A stretch of DNA of 64,000 nucleotides from JBEHWX01 sp048498995. GTDB taxonomy: Bacteria > Bacteroidota > Ignavibacteria > OLB7. The DNA is taken from positions 1-64,000 of the forward strand of contig JBEHWX010000015.1 of the NCBI GenBank assembly GCA_048498995.1, written 5' to 3'. This document shows positions 1 to 7,685 of the stretch, in pieces. The stretch's first letter is position 1, and the number at the start of each line of letters is the position of its first letter. The notes under the pieces were generated by a model. It was given only the letters and a program-made list of their open reading frames with translations, was not told the origin of the DNA and did no database searches. The position numbers were made by a program, and so were the translations under genes.

Positions 1-77
1 CTACCGAGCGATATCGTGTATCTGGCGCACGTTCGTTCTTCCATTTCCCTTGCCGAATGCCTGAGTCAAGATACGAG

Positions 78-98
78 GCGCACGTCTTCAGCGTGCGC
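78..98. repeat. REP-like hairpin element, copy 1
   Basis: The 7-nt arms GCGCACG and CGTGCGC pair perfectly around the loop TCTTCAG. The same element, or its reverse complement, recurs at 7043-7061 and 63155-63175. A variant with different but still complementary arms lies at 183-207. All copies are intergenic. Confidence 0.7.
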
Positions 99-182
99 AT
101 GCCGTGCGCATGGCGTGCGTGCTCGCGCGAGACTCGGATACGATGGATCGCGGAGCGACGGGTCGCGTCGAATCTCGTCAAC

Positions 183-207
183 AGGCGCAGGCTGAAGACC
201 TGCGCCT
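183..207. repeat. REP-like hairpin element, covarying copy 2
   Basis: The 9-nt arms AGGCGCAGG and CCTGCGCCT pair perfectly around the loop CTGAAGA, which is the reverse complement of the loop in copy 1. The arm bases differ from the other copies on both sides, so pairing is kept. This is the pattern expected of a selected structure. Confidence 0.7.
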
Positions 208-282
208 ACCGACCCGCGCCTAACGTCCTGCGCCTACCGACCCGCGCCTAACGTCCTGCGCCTACCGACCCGCGCCTAACGT
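199..282. repeat. 28-bp tandem repeat, three units
   Basis: Three head-to-tail copies of a 28-bp unit start CCTGCGCCTACCGA and end in CCTAACGT, at 199-226, 227-254 and 255-282. A partial CCTGCG follows. The first unit overlaps the right arm of the hairpin at 183-207, so the array probably grew out of that element. Confidence 0.75.
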
Positions 283-342
283 CCTGCGTGATCCGAGCAT
301 GGCCTGGATGAGGTATATCGCGGCGCGATGGGTCGCGACGAC

Positions 343-1548
343 TCAGACCTTCTCGAAGATGGCGCTGATGCCCTGGCCGACGCCGATGCACATCGAGGCG
401 AGGCCGTAGCGGGCGCCGTCGCGACGCGCCATCTCGCTGGCCAGCGACGCCACCAGACGAACGCCGGACATGCCGAGCGGATGCCCTAGCGAGATCGCTC
501 CGCCGTTGACGTTCACCTTCTCCAGGTCCAGCCCGAGATCGTGCACCACGGCGATCGCCTGCGAGGCGAACGCCTCGTTCAGCTCCACCAGATCGATATC
601 CTCGATCGAGAGCCCGGCCGCCTTGAGCGCGCGCCGCGTGGCCGGCACCGGGCCGATTCCCATGTAGCGCGGATCGACGCCCGCCGTGCCGCTGGCGACA
701 TAGCGGAGCACCGGCTTGAGCCCGAGCTCCTCCACCGCCTTCCGGCTGGCCAGCAGCACCGCGCCGGCGCCGTCGTTCAGGCTCGAGGAGTTCCCCGGCG
801 TCACGCTTCCTCCCTTCCGGAAGGCCGCCTTCAGTGTCCCGAGCTTCTCCAGCGACGTATCCTTGCGCGGCCCCTCGTCGCGACGCACCACGACCGGATC
901 TCCCTTGCGCTGCGGAATTTCGACCGGGATCACCGTGTCGTCGTAGCGTCCGGCATCCCAGGCATCGACCGCGAGGTGATGCGAGCGGAGCGCGAACTCA
1001 TCCTGCTCCTGGCGCGTCACGCCCCACTTCTCGGCCACGTTCTCGGCCGTCTCCCCCATCTGCTCCAGCGGGAACATCGCCTCCATCCTCGGGTTCGGGA
1101 AGCGCCAGCCGAGCGCCGTGTCGAACGCCGTCAAGTTGCCGAACTGCGCGGCGCCGGAGACATTCTTGGCGATCGCGTACGGCGCGCGGGACATCACCTC
1201 GACGCCGCCGGCGATCACCAGATCGGCCTCGCCCGATCCGATCGCGCGCGCGCCGTAGATGATCGCGTCGAGCGCGGAGCCGCACAGACGGTTGATCGTC
1301 GTGGCCGGGACCGATTCCGGCATGCCGGCCAGCAGCACCGCCATGCGGGCCACGTTCCGGTTGTCCTCCCCCGACTGATTGGCGCATCCCATGATCACGT
1401 CATCGATCCGCTCGGCCGGGACGCCGGTACGCTCGAGAAGCGTCTTGAGCACGAGCGCCGCCATGTCGTCGGCGCGGACGGAGGAGAGAACGCCGCCGTA
1501 CTTACCGATCGGCGTTCTGAGTGGAGAGACCAGATAGACTTCGGACAT
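343..1548 (-). CDS. Acetyl-CoA C-acyltransferase (thiolase)
   Basis: This 401-residue protein is a full-length thiolase, catalysing CoA-dependent cleavage of 3-oxoacyl-CoA or the reverse condensation. The nucleophilic Cys is at residue 89 in NRLCGSALDAI. The GHP histidine is about residue 356 in SLGHPLG, and the second catalytic Cys is about 387 in CIGVGQG. Length and N-terminus fit the FadA/PcaF family. It lies downstream of a 3-hydroxyacyl-CoA dehydrogenase-like gene on the same strand, 114 bp away, which suggests fatty-acid or aromatic-acid beta-oxidation. Sequence alone does not separate fadA-type, pcaF-type and acetoacetyl-CoA thiolases, so no symbol is given. Confidence 0.92.
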   Translation of the reverse strand: MSEVYLVSPLRTPIGKYGGVLSSVRADDMAALVLKTLLERTGVPAERIDDVIMGCANQSGEDNRNVARMAVLLAGMPESVPATTINRLCGSALDAIIYGARAIGSGEADLVIAGGVEVMSRAPYAIAKNVSGAAQFGNLTAFDTALGWRFPNPRMEAMFPLEQMGETAENVAEKWGVTRQEQDEFALRSHHLAVDAWDAGRYDDTVIPVEIPQRKGDPVVVRRDEGPRKDTSLEKLGTLKAAFRKGGSVTPGNSSSLNDGAGAVLLASRKAVEELGLKPVLRYVASGTAGVDPRYMGIGPVPATRRALKAAGLSIEDIDLVELNEAFASQAIAVVHDLGLDLEKVNVNGGAISLGHPLGMSGVRLVASLASEMARRDGARYGLASMCIGVGQGISAIFEKV

Positions 1549-1662
1549 AGCTGTCGTATGCGAACTGGAGATTGATGTACGATTGTAGAAAGCTGCGGGT
1601 ATCCGCCGTGGGAGCGCCGCCGAGCGGTGGCCCCCCGGCCGCGCTAGTCGCGGTTGGCCGGA

Positions 1663-2415
1663 TCAGGCGACGGGAGCGTAGAAGGCGCGGCGCGCGCGGG
1701 CGTACTGCTTCAGGAGCACGCACGGACGATAGCGCTCCTCCTGGTACTCGTCGTGGAGTGCCTGGAGAATCGCCACCACCAGATCGGCGCCGATCCGGTC
1801 GGCCCAGCGGAGCGGCCCTTCCGGATAGTTCGTTCCGAGCTTCATCGCCACGTCGATATCCTCGGCGTCGGCAACCCCCTCCATCATGGCGAAGGCGGCC
1901 TCGTTGACGATCATCGCCAGGATGCGCGCCGAGACGAGCGCCACGCGATCGACCACGACCTCGATCTTACGATCGATGAGGGAGCCGAGGAGCTCCACGG
2001 CGCGGTCGAGCCCGTCGGCCGGCGTCTGCAGCGCGGGGGCTATCTCGAGCACCGTTCCCTCCTCGACGAGGGGGGGGATCCAGGAGATGCCGATCACCGG
2101 GCGCCCGGGATGCGCGGCGGCCACGGAGGTGGCGGTCGCCGTCAGGCAGCTGACGAACAGAAGGGCGCCGTCGTTGATCGACTCGCGGATCACCTCGTCG
2201 CGGCGATGGCGGTCGGGCCCATGCGTCCAGTCGAGATCGAAGACGGCGTCGAGCTCGCCCGGGATCTCGATCGGGCTTCGGGCCACGACGAGCCGGTCGT
2301 CGAGCGGAGCGCTCGTCGCGTCGGTCGGAAAGGCATGCAGGGTGTGGTCGGCGGAGAGGAGAGACGAGAGGCGGCGGATCGCGTCGGATGCGCCGAGCAG
2401 AAGGATGTTGGCCAT
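1663..2415 (-). CDS. 3-hydroxyacyl-CoA dehydrogenase-like protein
   Basis: The 250-residue protein has a short N-terminal Rossmann-like part (ILLLGASDA, residues 4-12) in which the usual GxGxxG is degraded. A recognisable 3HCDH C-terminal domain follows, with an NEAAFAMMEGVA helix and a YPEGPLRWADRIGADLVV segment typical of the family. The ATG at 2415 is chosen because the frame upstream of it is low-complexity Arg/Ser sequence. It sits before the thiolase on the same strand, consistent with consecutive beta-oxidation steps. The weak nucleotide-binding motif leaves open whether it is catalytically active. Confidence 0.75.
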   Translation of the reverse strand: MANILLLGASDAIRRLSSLLSADHTLHAFPTDATSAPLDDRLVVARSPIEIPGELDAVFDLDWTHGPDRHRRDEVIRESINDGALLFVSCLTATATSVAAAHPGRPVIGISWIPPLVEEGTVLEIAPALQTPADGLDRAVELLGSLIDRKIEVVVDRVALVSARILAMIVNEAAFAMMEGVADAEDIDVAMKLGTNYPEGPLRWADRIGADLVVAILQALHDEYQEERYRPCVLLKQYARARRAFYAPVA

Positions 2416-2575
2416 GCTGATCGGGAATAGGAACTGTGAGCGGCAAAGATACCGAGATCCGCGCAAAAACGGAGACTCCACAGCGATTCCGGCTGTGGAG
2501 TCCCGACACTTGCCGCGGAGTCTGCCGCAGGTCCCACGTGAGCTCATCCGGCCCGGTGAAAGGGCCGGGGCAGGC

Positions 2576-2857
2576 TCACTCCTCGACGCTTTCCCGATTC
2601 CGAGGGAGGGCATTGATCTTGGCAAGCTCGAGATAGACGAACTCGAGCGCCTCGTTGAATGCCTGGCGGAACTTCTCGAAGTCCTCCTTGTACAGGAAGA
2701 TCTTGAACTTCTCACGCTCCTCTTCTCCAGCACGCTTACTCTCGGTGATCGTCAGGTAGTAGTCGTTACCAGAGCGAGTCGAGCGGACGTCGATGTAGTA
2801 AGTCCTCTTCCCTGCTCTCACCCGACGCGAGAACACTTCGTCACGGTTGCTTTCCAC
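2576..2857 (-). CDS. PUR-alpha-like DNA/RNA-binding protein (DUF3276)
   Basis: This 93-residue protein matches the PUR/DUF3276 family common in Bacteroidota and relatives: a short beta-rich half (KRTYYIDVRSTRSGNDYYLTI), a linker, and a helix (YKEDFEKFRQAFNEALEFV). Such proteins are thought to bind single-stranded nucleic acid; no specific role is established here. The start appears to be GTG at 2857, because an in-frame stop lies just upstream and no ATG fits. It stands alone between the acyl-CoA genes and the propeller gene. Confidence 0.8.
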   Translation of the reverse strand: MESNRDEVFSRRVRAGKRTYYIDVRSTRSGNDYYLTITESKRAGEEEREKFKIFLYKEDFEKFRQAFNEALEFVYLELAKINALPRNRESVEE

Positions 2858-2901
2858 TTCGGAATCCTTGTGTTATAGTGAGACAAAAGTACGATGCGGA
2901 C

Positions 2902-5181
2902 TCAGCGCTGAATGACGGCTACTTTGCCGAGGACCGTGGTATCGCCGAGCTTGTCGGCACCGGCGACGATGTAGACACCGGACGGGACGAAGTTGCCATG
3001 CTGATCACGACCATCCCAGAACGCGACCGATCCACCCGGCGAATCGAACTCTTTGACGAGTCCTCCGCTCAAGCTGAGGATCTTGACTGTTGCCCCGGAG
3101 GGCAGACCGGTGATGCGTAGAGGCTCGGAAGCCGGGACGACGAAAGGCTGAGGAGAAACGGAGAGAGTCGAACTCGATGACGCTTCGACGGCAGGCGTTG
3201 AAATCTTGCTCATGCCGTTGTCCGTCCCAATATAAATATCTCCGGTCGCATTTACCGCAAGAATTGAAAGGACGTTGTCGCTCACCAGTGGCGAGTTCTC
3301 CGTTGTGAAACGATCCACCAGCTCGGTCCCGTCGGCCGAGAGAACGAACACTCCCTGCCCGGTTCCGATCCATTTCCGGTTGAGCGCGTCGACGGCGATC
3401 GCGTTGACCGGCAGATCACCCACCAGCCGGATCGTCCTGACGCTCGGCGCGTTCCGCTCGAAGACCACGCCGTACGGATTGGTCAGCACCGCAAGCCCCT
3501 TCGGCGTGCCGACCCAGATCTGGTTGTCCACGTCGACGGCGAGCGCCGTCTGGAGGTTGTCCGGCAGACCGTTGTCGGTGGTCACCGCCCCCATGTAATC
3601 ATCCCCGATCGAGGAGATCGTCCCCCGCTCGTTGAAGTAGAGCAGGCCCGGCCGCTCGAAGTTCGACAGATCGGCGCCGAGCCACTTCGTGCCGTTCTGG
3701 TCGATCACCAGCCAGCGATAGATTCGCTGCCGGTCGAGCCTCGGATCCATCAGGTAGGACTCGAACGCGCTGCCATCTCTCCCCTGCTCCTCGCCGCGGA
3801 GCTTGACCATCATGAAGGCGCAGGCGCGCGTCGGATAGTAGCAGACCATCCAGGTACGGCCGTTGCCGTCGACCTGGGAGCGGGCGCCGACCACGAATTG
3901 CGTATCGCAGTCCTTCCCCCTGATCGGCGAGTTGGCGGCGTTGTAGCGGGTAAGCGCGTACCCGCCGCGATCGTCCGGCGAGATGTGGACGAAGCCTGAA
4001 CCGAACTGCCCGGCGTAGATCGAATTGCCGTCGCCGGTGCCGATGTTCCAGACGTCGGCGTCGCCGAGCGTCGGGTTGTTGTAGCGGGTGAAGGAGGTCC
4101 ATTCGCCATCCTTCAGCCTGGAGACCGCGCCTGGGCCGCCGGCGGCCCATATAGCGCTGTCGGCGGCAATGGTCAGATCCTTGAAGTCGTTCGATGCCGG
4201 AGCGTTCAACGTTCGGAGCCGGAGCGAATCCGTCTCCAGAAACGCGAAGCCCTGGTTGGCGATGCCGACCGCGATCCGACCATCGCGGGCGATGGCCAAC
4301 GCGGTGATGTCGGAGGCGGCCGTGATCGCGCTGGAGAAGCTCCCGCCGGCATGGCGGTAGAGGGTCGCCCCGGAGGCGGCGATCACCTGGTCATCGACAT
4401 AGGCGAACGTGGTTCGGCGCCCCGGCAGATCGGCGCGCTGCGTGAAATCCGCGTCGCCGTTGCGAACGTAGGCACCGGAGGTGGTGCCCACGTTGAGCTT
4501 GCCGTCGACCACGGCCAGCGAGAGCACCGAATCGCTCCCGACCGGCTCCAGGCGCCAGGCCGGAGGAAACGGAAGATCGCGCGCGTCCTCGGGGGCCGAG
4601 GCAAGGCCGGCCGCCGTGGCAAGCCAGATCCGGCCATCCCAGATCAGCAGATCGTTGACCTCGGCGGCCACCGGAGGAGAGCCGAAGCGAAGGTAGGATT
4701 CGACGAAGGTGTTGTTCGCGTCGTTGTAGGTCGCGACGCCGAACGAGGTGAGGATATAGACGGTGTTCCCCCTGAAGCGGAAGCCGTTGATCTTCTTGAG
4801 CGCGTATTCGATCGAGGAGGCGATCTCCATGCTGTAGATCCACTCCCCTCCCTTCTTCCTGATGCTGATCGAGCCGTCGGAGCTGCCGACGAACAGATCG
4901 CCGGTGAGCGGATCTATGCCGACCGCGCTGGCGTTCAGGCGCGCCAGTCCCTCGGTGTTCCTGATCACGTCGATGGTGTCGCCGGAGCGTTGGCTGACCA
5001 CGCCGCCGGTGGTGGCAACCCAGAGCGTGCCGGAGGAGTCGAACGACATGTCCTGCACCGCGGTAAGGGCGCTGAAGGAGGACCATTCGTTTCTGTTCTG
5101 CGCCTCCAGATCCGTCATGGGCGCGGCAAGACAACCGACCAGAAGTGTCAGGGAGAGAAGGACCTTCCGAAGTGAACTCAT
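2902..5181 (-). CDS. Secreted propeller protein with T9SS sorting domain
   Basis: The 759-residue protein begins with a signal peptide (MSSLRKVLLSLTLLVGCLAA, ending near LEAQ). Many repeats of the two-component-regulator propeller type follow, for example GTLWVATTGGV, NQIWVGTPKGL, RKWIGTGQGVF and DIYIGTDNGM. The last ~90 residues (LSVSPQPF to GKVAVIQR) form the beta-sandwich seen in T9SS cargo and FlgD-like tails. The start at 5181 is preferred over an ATG 12 codons upstream because it puts the signal peptide at the N-terminus. No kinase follows, so this is an exported propeller and not a sensor. It probably depends on the PorU/PorV system encoded at 13.9-20.4 kb. Confidence 0.85.
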   Translation of the reverse strand: MSSLRKVLLSLTLLVGCLAAPMTDLEAQNRNEWSSFSALTAVQDMSFDSSGTLWVATTGGVVSQRSGDTIDVIRNTEGLARLNASAVGIDPLTGDLFVGSSDGSISIRKKGGEWIYSMEIASSIEYALKKINGFRFRGNTVYILTSFGVATYNDANNTFVESYLRFGSPPVAAEVNDLLIWDGRIWLATAAGLASAPEDARDLPFPPAWRLEPVGSDSVLSLAVVDGKLNVGTTSGAYVRNGDADFTQRADLPGRRTTFAYVDDQVIAASGATLYRHAGGSFSSAITAASDITALAIARDGRIAVGIANQGFAFLETDSLRLRTLNAPASNDFKDLTIAADSAIWAAGGPGAVSRLKDGEWTSFTRYNNPTLGDADVWNIGTGDGNSIYAGQFGSGFVHISPDDRGGYALTRYNAANSPIRGKDCDTQFVVGARSQVDGNGRTWMVCYYPTRACAFMMVKLRGEEQGRDGSAFESYLMDPRLDRQRIYRWLVIDQNGTKWLGADLSNFERPGLLYFNERGTISSIGDDYMGAVTTDNGLPDNLQTALAVDVDNQIWVGTPKGLAVLTNPYGVVFERNAPSVRTIRLVGDLPVNAIAVDALNRKWIGTGQGVFVLSADGTELVDRFTTENSPLVSDNVLSILAVNATGDIYIGTDNGMSKISTPAVEASSSSTLSVSPQPFVVPASEPLRITGLPSGATVKILSLSGGLVKEFDSPGGSVAFWDGRDQHGNFVPSGVYIVAGADKLGDTTVLGKVAVIQR

Positions 5182-5405
5182 ACGGGAGTACTCGCGTGCT
5201 TCGATCTTTGTGGGCATTCAGGCCCGGTTTCGGGCGGCGGGAATCAAGCGAGGCCCGATCTCAGATGCAAGGATATACGGACCGGCGCATTGGCCGGCTC
5301 CGTCACAGCTCCGGGGCCGCGCTCGGGCCGGCGCGCCACGGTTGGACAATCGGGGAAACATGCTCGCGGAGAAGCTCTCGCGGGAGCACCCTCACGCAGT
5401 CATTC

Positions 5406-5873
5406 TCAGGGGAGCTTGCGCAGCAGGTTGACCATCTCGATCGCGGCCTGCGCCGCCTCCCATCCCTTGTTCCCGGCCTTGGTGCCGGCGCGCTCCACCG
5501 CCTGCTCGATCGTGTCCACCGTCAGCACGCCGAACATGCAGGGAACGCCGGTCGAGAGCATGGCCGAGGAGATACCGCCGACGGCCTCGCCGGCAACGTA
5601 CTCGAAGTGAGGAGTCGCGCCGCGGATCACCGCGCCGAGCGCCACCACCGCGTCGAACTGCTTCGACTCGGCGAGCCTCTTCATCACCAGCGGCAGCTCG
5701 AAGGCTCCGGGATAGTACACGATGGTGACGTCGTTCTCGTCGCCGCCGTGAAGGCGGATGCAATCGAGCGCTCCCTCCAGAAGCCGCTTCGTGATGAAAT
5801 CATTCCAGCGGCTGACGGCGATTGCGATGCGCATCCCCGTCGCGTTGAGCGTACCTTCGATGATGGTTGCCAT
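5406..5873 (-). CDS. ribH: 6,7-dimethyl-8-ribityllumazine synthase
   Basis: The 155-residue protein is lumazine synthase, the penultimate step of riboflavin synthesis. It condenses 5-amino-6-ribitylamino-uracil with dihydroxybutanone phosphate. Family landmarks are the SRWNDFI substrate loop (21-27), PGAFELP (55-61), GAVIRGATPHFEYV (80-93, with His89 as the catalytic histidine) and GVLTVDTIEQAVERAGTKAGNKG (115-137). Length is standard. No other rib genes are nearby, and 224 bp separate it from the propeller gene upstream. Confidence 0.95.
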   Translation of the reverse strand: MATIIEGTLNATGMRIAIAVSRWNDFITKRLLEGALDCIRLHGGDENDVTIVYYPGAFELPLVMKRLAESKQFDAVVALGAVIRGATPHFEYVAGEAVGGISSAMLSTGVPCMFGVLTVDTIEQAVERAGTKAGNKGWEAAQAAIEMVNLLRKLP

Positions 5874-5962
5874 AGGTCGGATTGTCCGGCGCCCCGCCTC
5901 ACGGGAGTAGGCGCCGCGCGGTTCGTTGGTCGATTGGAAAGGATGAAAATACGGAACCGATC

Positions 5963-6760
5963 ATGATATCGCCGATATACCGAACGAGCATTCCCACGCA
6001 CCGGATGCATCGACGCCCCCGACGGCGCTCCCGGCTCGTGATGCTGCTCCCGCTCGCCGTGGCCCTCTTGGCCGCCTCCGTGATGCCGGCCGCGGCGCAA
6101 TCCTTCGATCACTCCCTGTTCGATGGGGTTCTCTCCCGCGCGGTCTCGGCGGGCCTGGTCGACTACGCGCGCATCGGCGGCGACCGCGCGTTCGAGCGCT
6201 ACATGGCCGCGCTCGCCACGGCCCGTCCGGAGGAGCTCGGAGCCGACGAACGGCTCGCCTTCTGGATCAATGCCTACAACGCCTGCGTGATCCAGGGCGT
6301 GCTCGACAATCCCGGCATGACGCGGCCCACCGACGTGAAGGGATTCTTCGATAAACGGACGTTCCCGATTGCCGGCCGCCGCGTGACGCTCGACGAGATC
6401 GAGAACCGGATCATCCGCCCCACGTTTCGGGAGAAGCTGGTCCACTTCGGGCTCGTTTGCGCGGCGCGCTCCTGTCCGCCTCTGGCCGGACCTGCCTTCA
6501 CCGGAGCGACGGTCCGGGCCGAGCTCGCGCGGCGCGCGCGGCTCTACCTGGCCTCGCCGCGGAACCGGATCGATCAGGGCTCCGGGGCGCTTCAGCTCTC
6601 GAAGATCTTCGACTGGTACCGCGATGATTTCGGCGGCGACCGTGGCATCCGAGCGTTCGTCGCCAGTTACGGCACGCCGGAGATGCGCGCCGCCATCGAG
6701 CGGGCGCCAACGACTCCGATCACCTTCCTCGAGTACGACTGGCGCCTCAACGGACGCTGA
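5963..6760 (+). CDS. Secreted DUF547 domain protein
   Basis: The 265-residue protein has an Arg-rich n-region and a hydrophobic signal segment (LLPLAVALLAASVMPAAA), followed by a DUF547 domain. The domain shows LAFWINAYNACVIQGVL, a GFFDKRTFPIAG segment, LDEIENRIIRP, the HFGLVCAARSCPPL motif and a C-terminal LSKIFDWYRDDF. The domain's function is unknown; some members are suspected cysteine-dependent enzymes. ATG at 5963 is used. ATG at 6005 (MHRRPRRR) would give a shorter n-region and is equally possible. The gene is monocistronic between oppositely oriented neighbours. Confidence 0.85.
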   Translation: MISPIYRTSIPTHRMHRRPRRRSRLVMLLPLAVALLAASVMPAAAQSFDHSLFDGVLSRAVSAGLVDYARIGGDRAFERYMAALATARPEELGADERLAFWINAYNACVIQGVLDNPGMTRPTDVKGFFDKRTFPIAGRRVTLDEIENRIIRPTFREKLVHFGLVCAARSCPPLAGPAFTGATVRAELARRARLYLASPRNRIDQGSGALQLSKIFDWYRDDFGGDRGIRAFVASYGTPEMRAAIERAPTTPITFLEYDWRLNGR

Positions 6761-7127
6761 GCCAGCCCGGAAGCCGCTTCGAGCAACGGACGGTGAATTG
6801 GAGAACGGACGATCGGGATGGGGAGATTGCGTAGGTCGGTCGACGGAGATCGGAAAGGTGCGGCGCGGATCGAGAAACGTGCACTGCCGACGCGATTTGC
6901 CAGGAGCACGCGCATTCGCGAATCATCGCGCGGCATGTATCATCGTACGAGCGGAAGAGGGCACGCATCGGCCGGCGTTCGTGCCGGCGTCGCGCTCTTC
7001 CGCGTGCCCTTACGTTGGATCCTTGCAAAATCTCCTGGTAGGCGCACGTCTTCAGCGTGCGTCTTCTGCCCGCGAGGAGGGGCACCCACGGGGGAGCGGC
7101 CCGTACGATTGTTTCCGGAGAAGGTGC
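6761..7127. other. Intergenic region with overlapping inverted repeats
   Basis: No gene is visible between the convergent DUF547 and lipoprotein genes. At 6951-7010 lies a set of mutually exclusive helices: 6951-6959 can pair with 6995-7003, while 6958-6966 can pair with 7002-7010. Both enclose a GCCGGC/GCCGGC hairpin at 6971-6988. A third copy of the small hairpin element is at 7043-7061. Confidence 0.55.
7043..7061. repeat. REP-like hairpin element, copy 3
   Basis: The arms CGCACG and CGTGCG flank the loop TCTTCAG, preceded by GTAGG as in the other copies. One outer base pair of copy 1 is lost here, since T replaces C after the right arm. Confidence 0.7.
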
Positions 7128-7685
7128 TCATTGCAGATACATCGTATAGACACCGACCACCGAGTACGCGCAGCATCCCTCCACCTGCCTCACCGTCAGT
7201 CCCGTCTGGACCACGCGGCGCTCGCCGCGACGCGCGATCAGCGCGAACGTGCCCGGGGGAAGTCCCGCCGCGTCGTCCCGATAGAACTTCATGTCGCGCG
7301 GCGCCAGCGTGTCGATCGCGGTCGTGTCGGCGCCGGCGATCGTCACCACCTGCACCATCGCCATGATCGTCGGCCGGGTGACGGTGATCGTGGTATCGAG
7401 CGTGGTCGAGGAGTCGGGATTCGAGGTGGGGATCGTCAGCGTGGTATCGACGCGCAGGGTGTCGTAGACGGTGACCATGATCGCCGGAGGGGCCGGCGCG
7501 CAGGCAACGTCGGCGCAGGTATTCTTGCAGCCGGCCACGAACGGAAGCGCCGCCACGAGCGCGATCGCGGCGGCGACGAGCGGCCGGGCACCGGGCGGAG
7601 CCGGGGCGGCCGCGGACGTTGCCGGCCTCTCAGCGGTCGGATGACCGGAAGAGCCGACGGAAGAGATTGGTTTCCAGGATGCCAT
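7128..7685 (-). CDS. Putative lipoprotein of unknown function
   Basis: The 185-residue protein has a long, proline- and alanine-rich n-region, a hydrophobic segment, and a lipobox VAGC that would acylate Cys53. The mature part is rich in Thr and short beta-type repeats, with CAYSVVGVYTMYLQ at the end. I recognise no domain. The only ATG before the hydrophobic segment is at 7685, which overlaps the end of the upstream FAD oxidase gene by 56 bp. No GTG or TTG alternative occurs in between, so this start is used despite the unusual n-region. Co-transcription with the oxidase and reductase genes upstream is likely. Confidence 0.65.
   Translation of the reverse strand: MASWKPISSVGSSGHPTAERPATSAAAPAPPGARPLVAAAIALVAALPFVAGCKNTCADVACAPAPPAIMVTVYDTLRVDTTLTIPTSNPDSSTTLDTTITVTRPTIMAMVQVVTIAGADTTAIDTLAPRDMKFYRDDAAGLPPGTFALIARRGERRVVQTGLTVRQVEGCCAYSVVGVYTMYLQ

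Larger units (their letters stand above)
1..342. other. Intergenic edge region with hairpin and tandem repeats
   Basis: No convincing gene lies between the window edge and the thiolase stop. The stretch holds two copies of a small hairpin element (78-98 and 183-207) and a three-unit 28-bp tandem repeat (199-282), each listed separately. A 64-codon plus-strand ORF at 57-251 runs through these repeats and looks like chance. Confidence 0.6.

Noticed and set aside
57..251. A 64-codon plus-strand ORF near the left edge
   Set aside because: It runs through hairpin and tandem repeats and has no protein-like features.
199..282. Possible CRISPR array
   Set aside because: The 28-bp units are directly head to tail with no variable spacers, and no cas genes are present.
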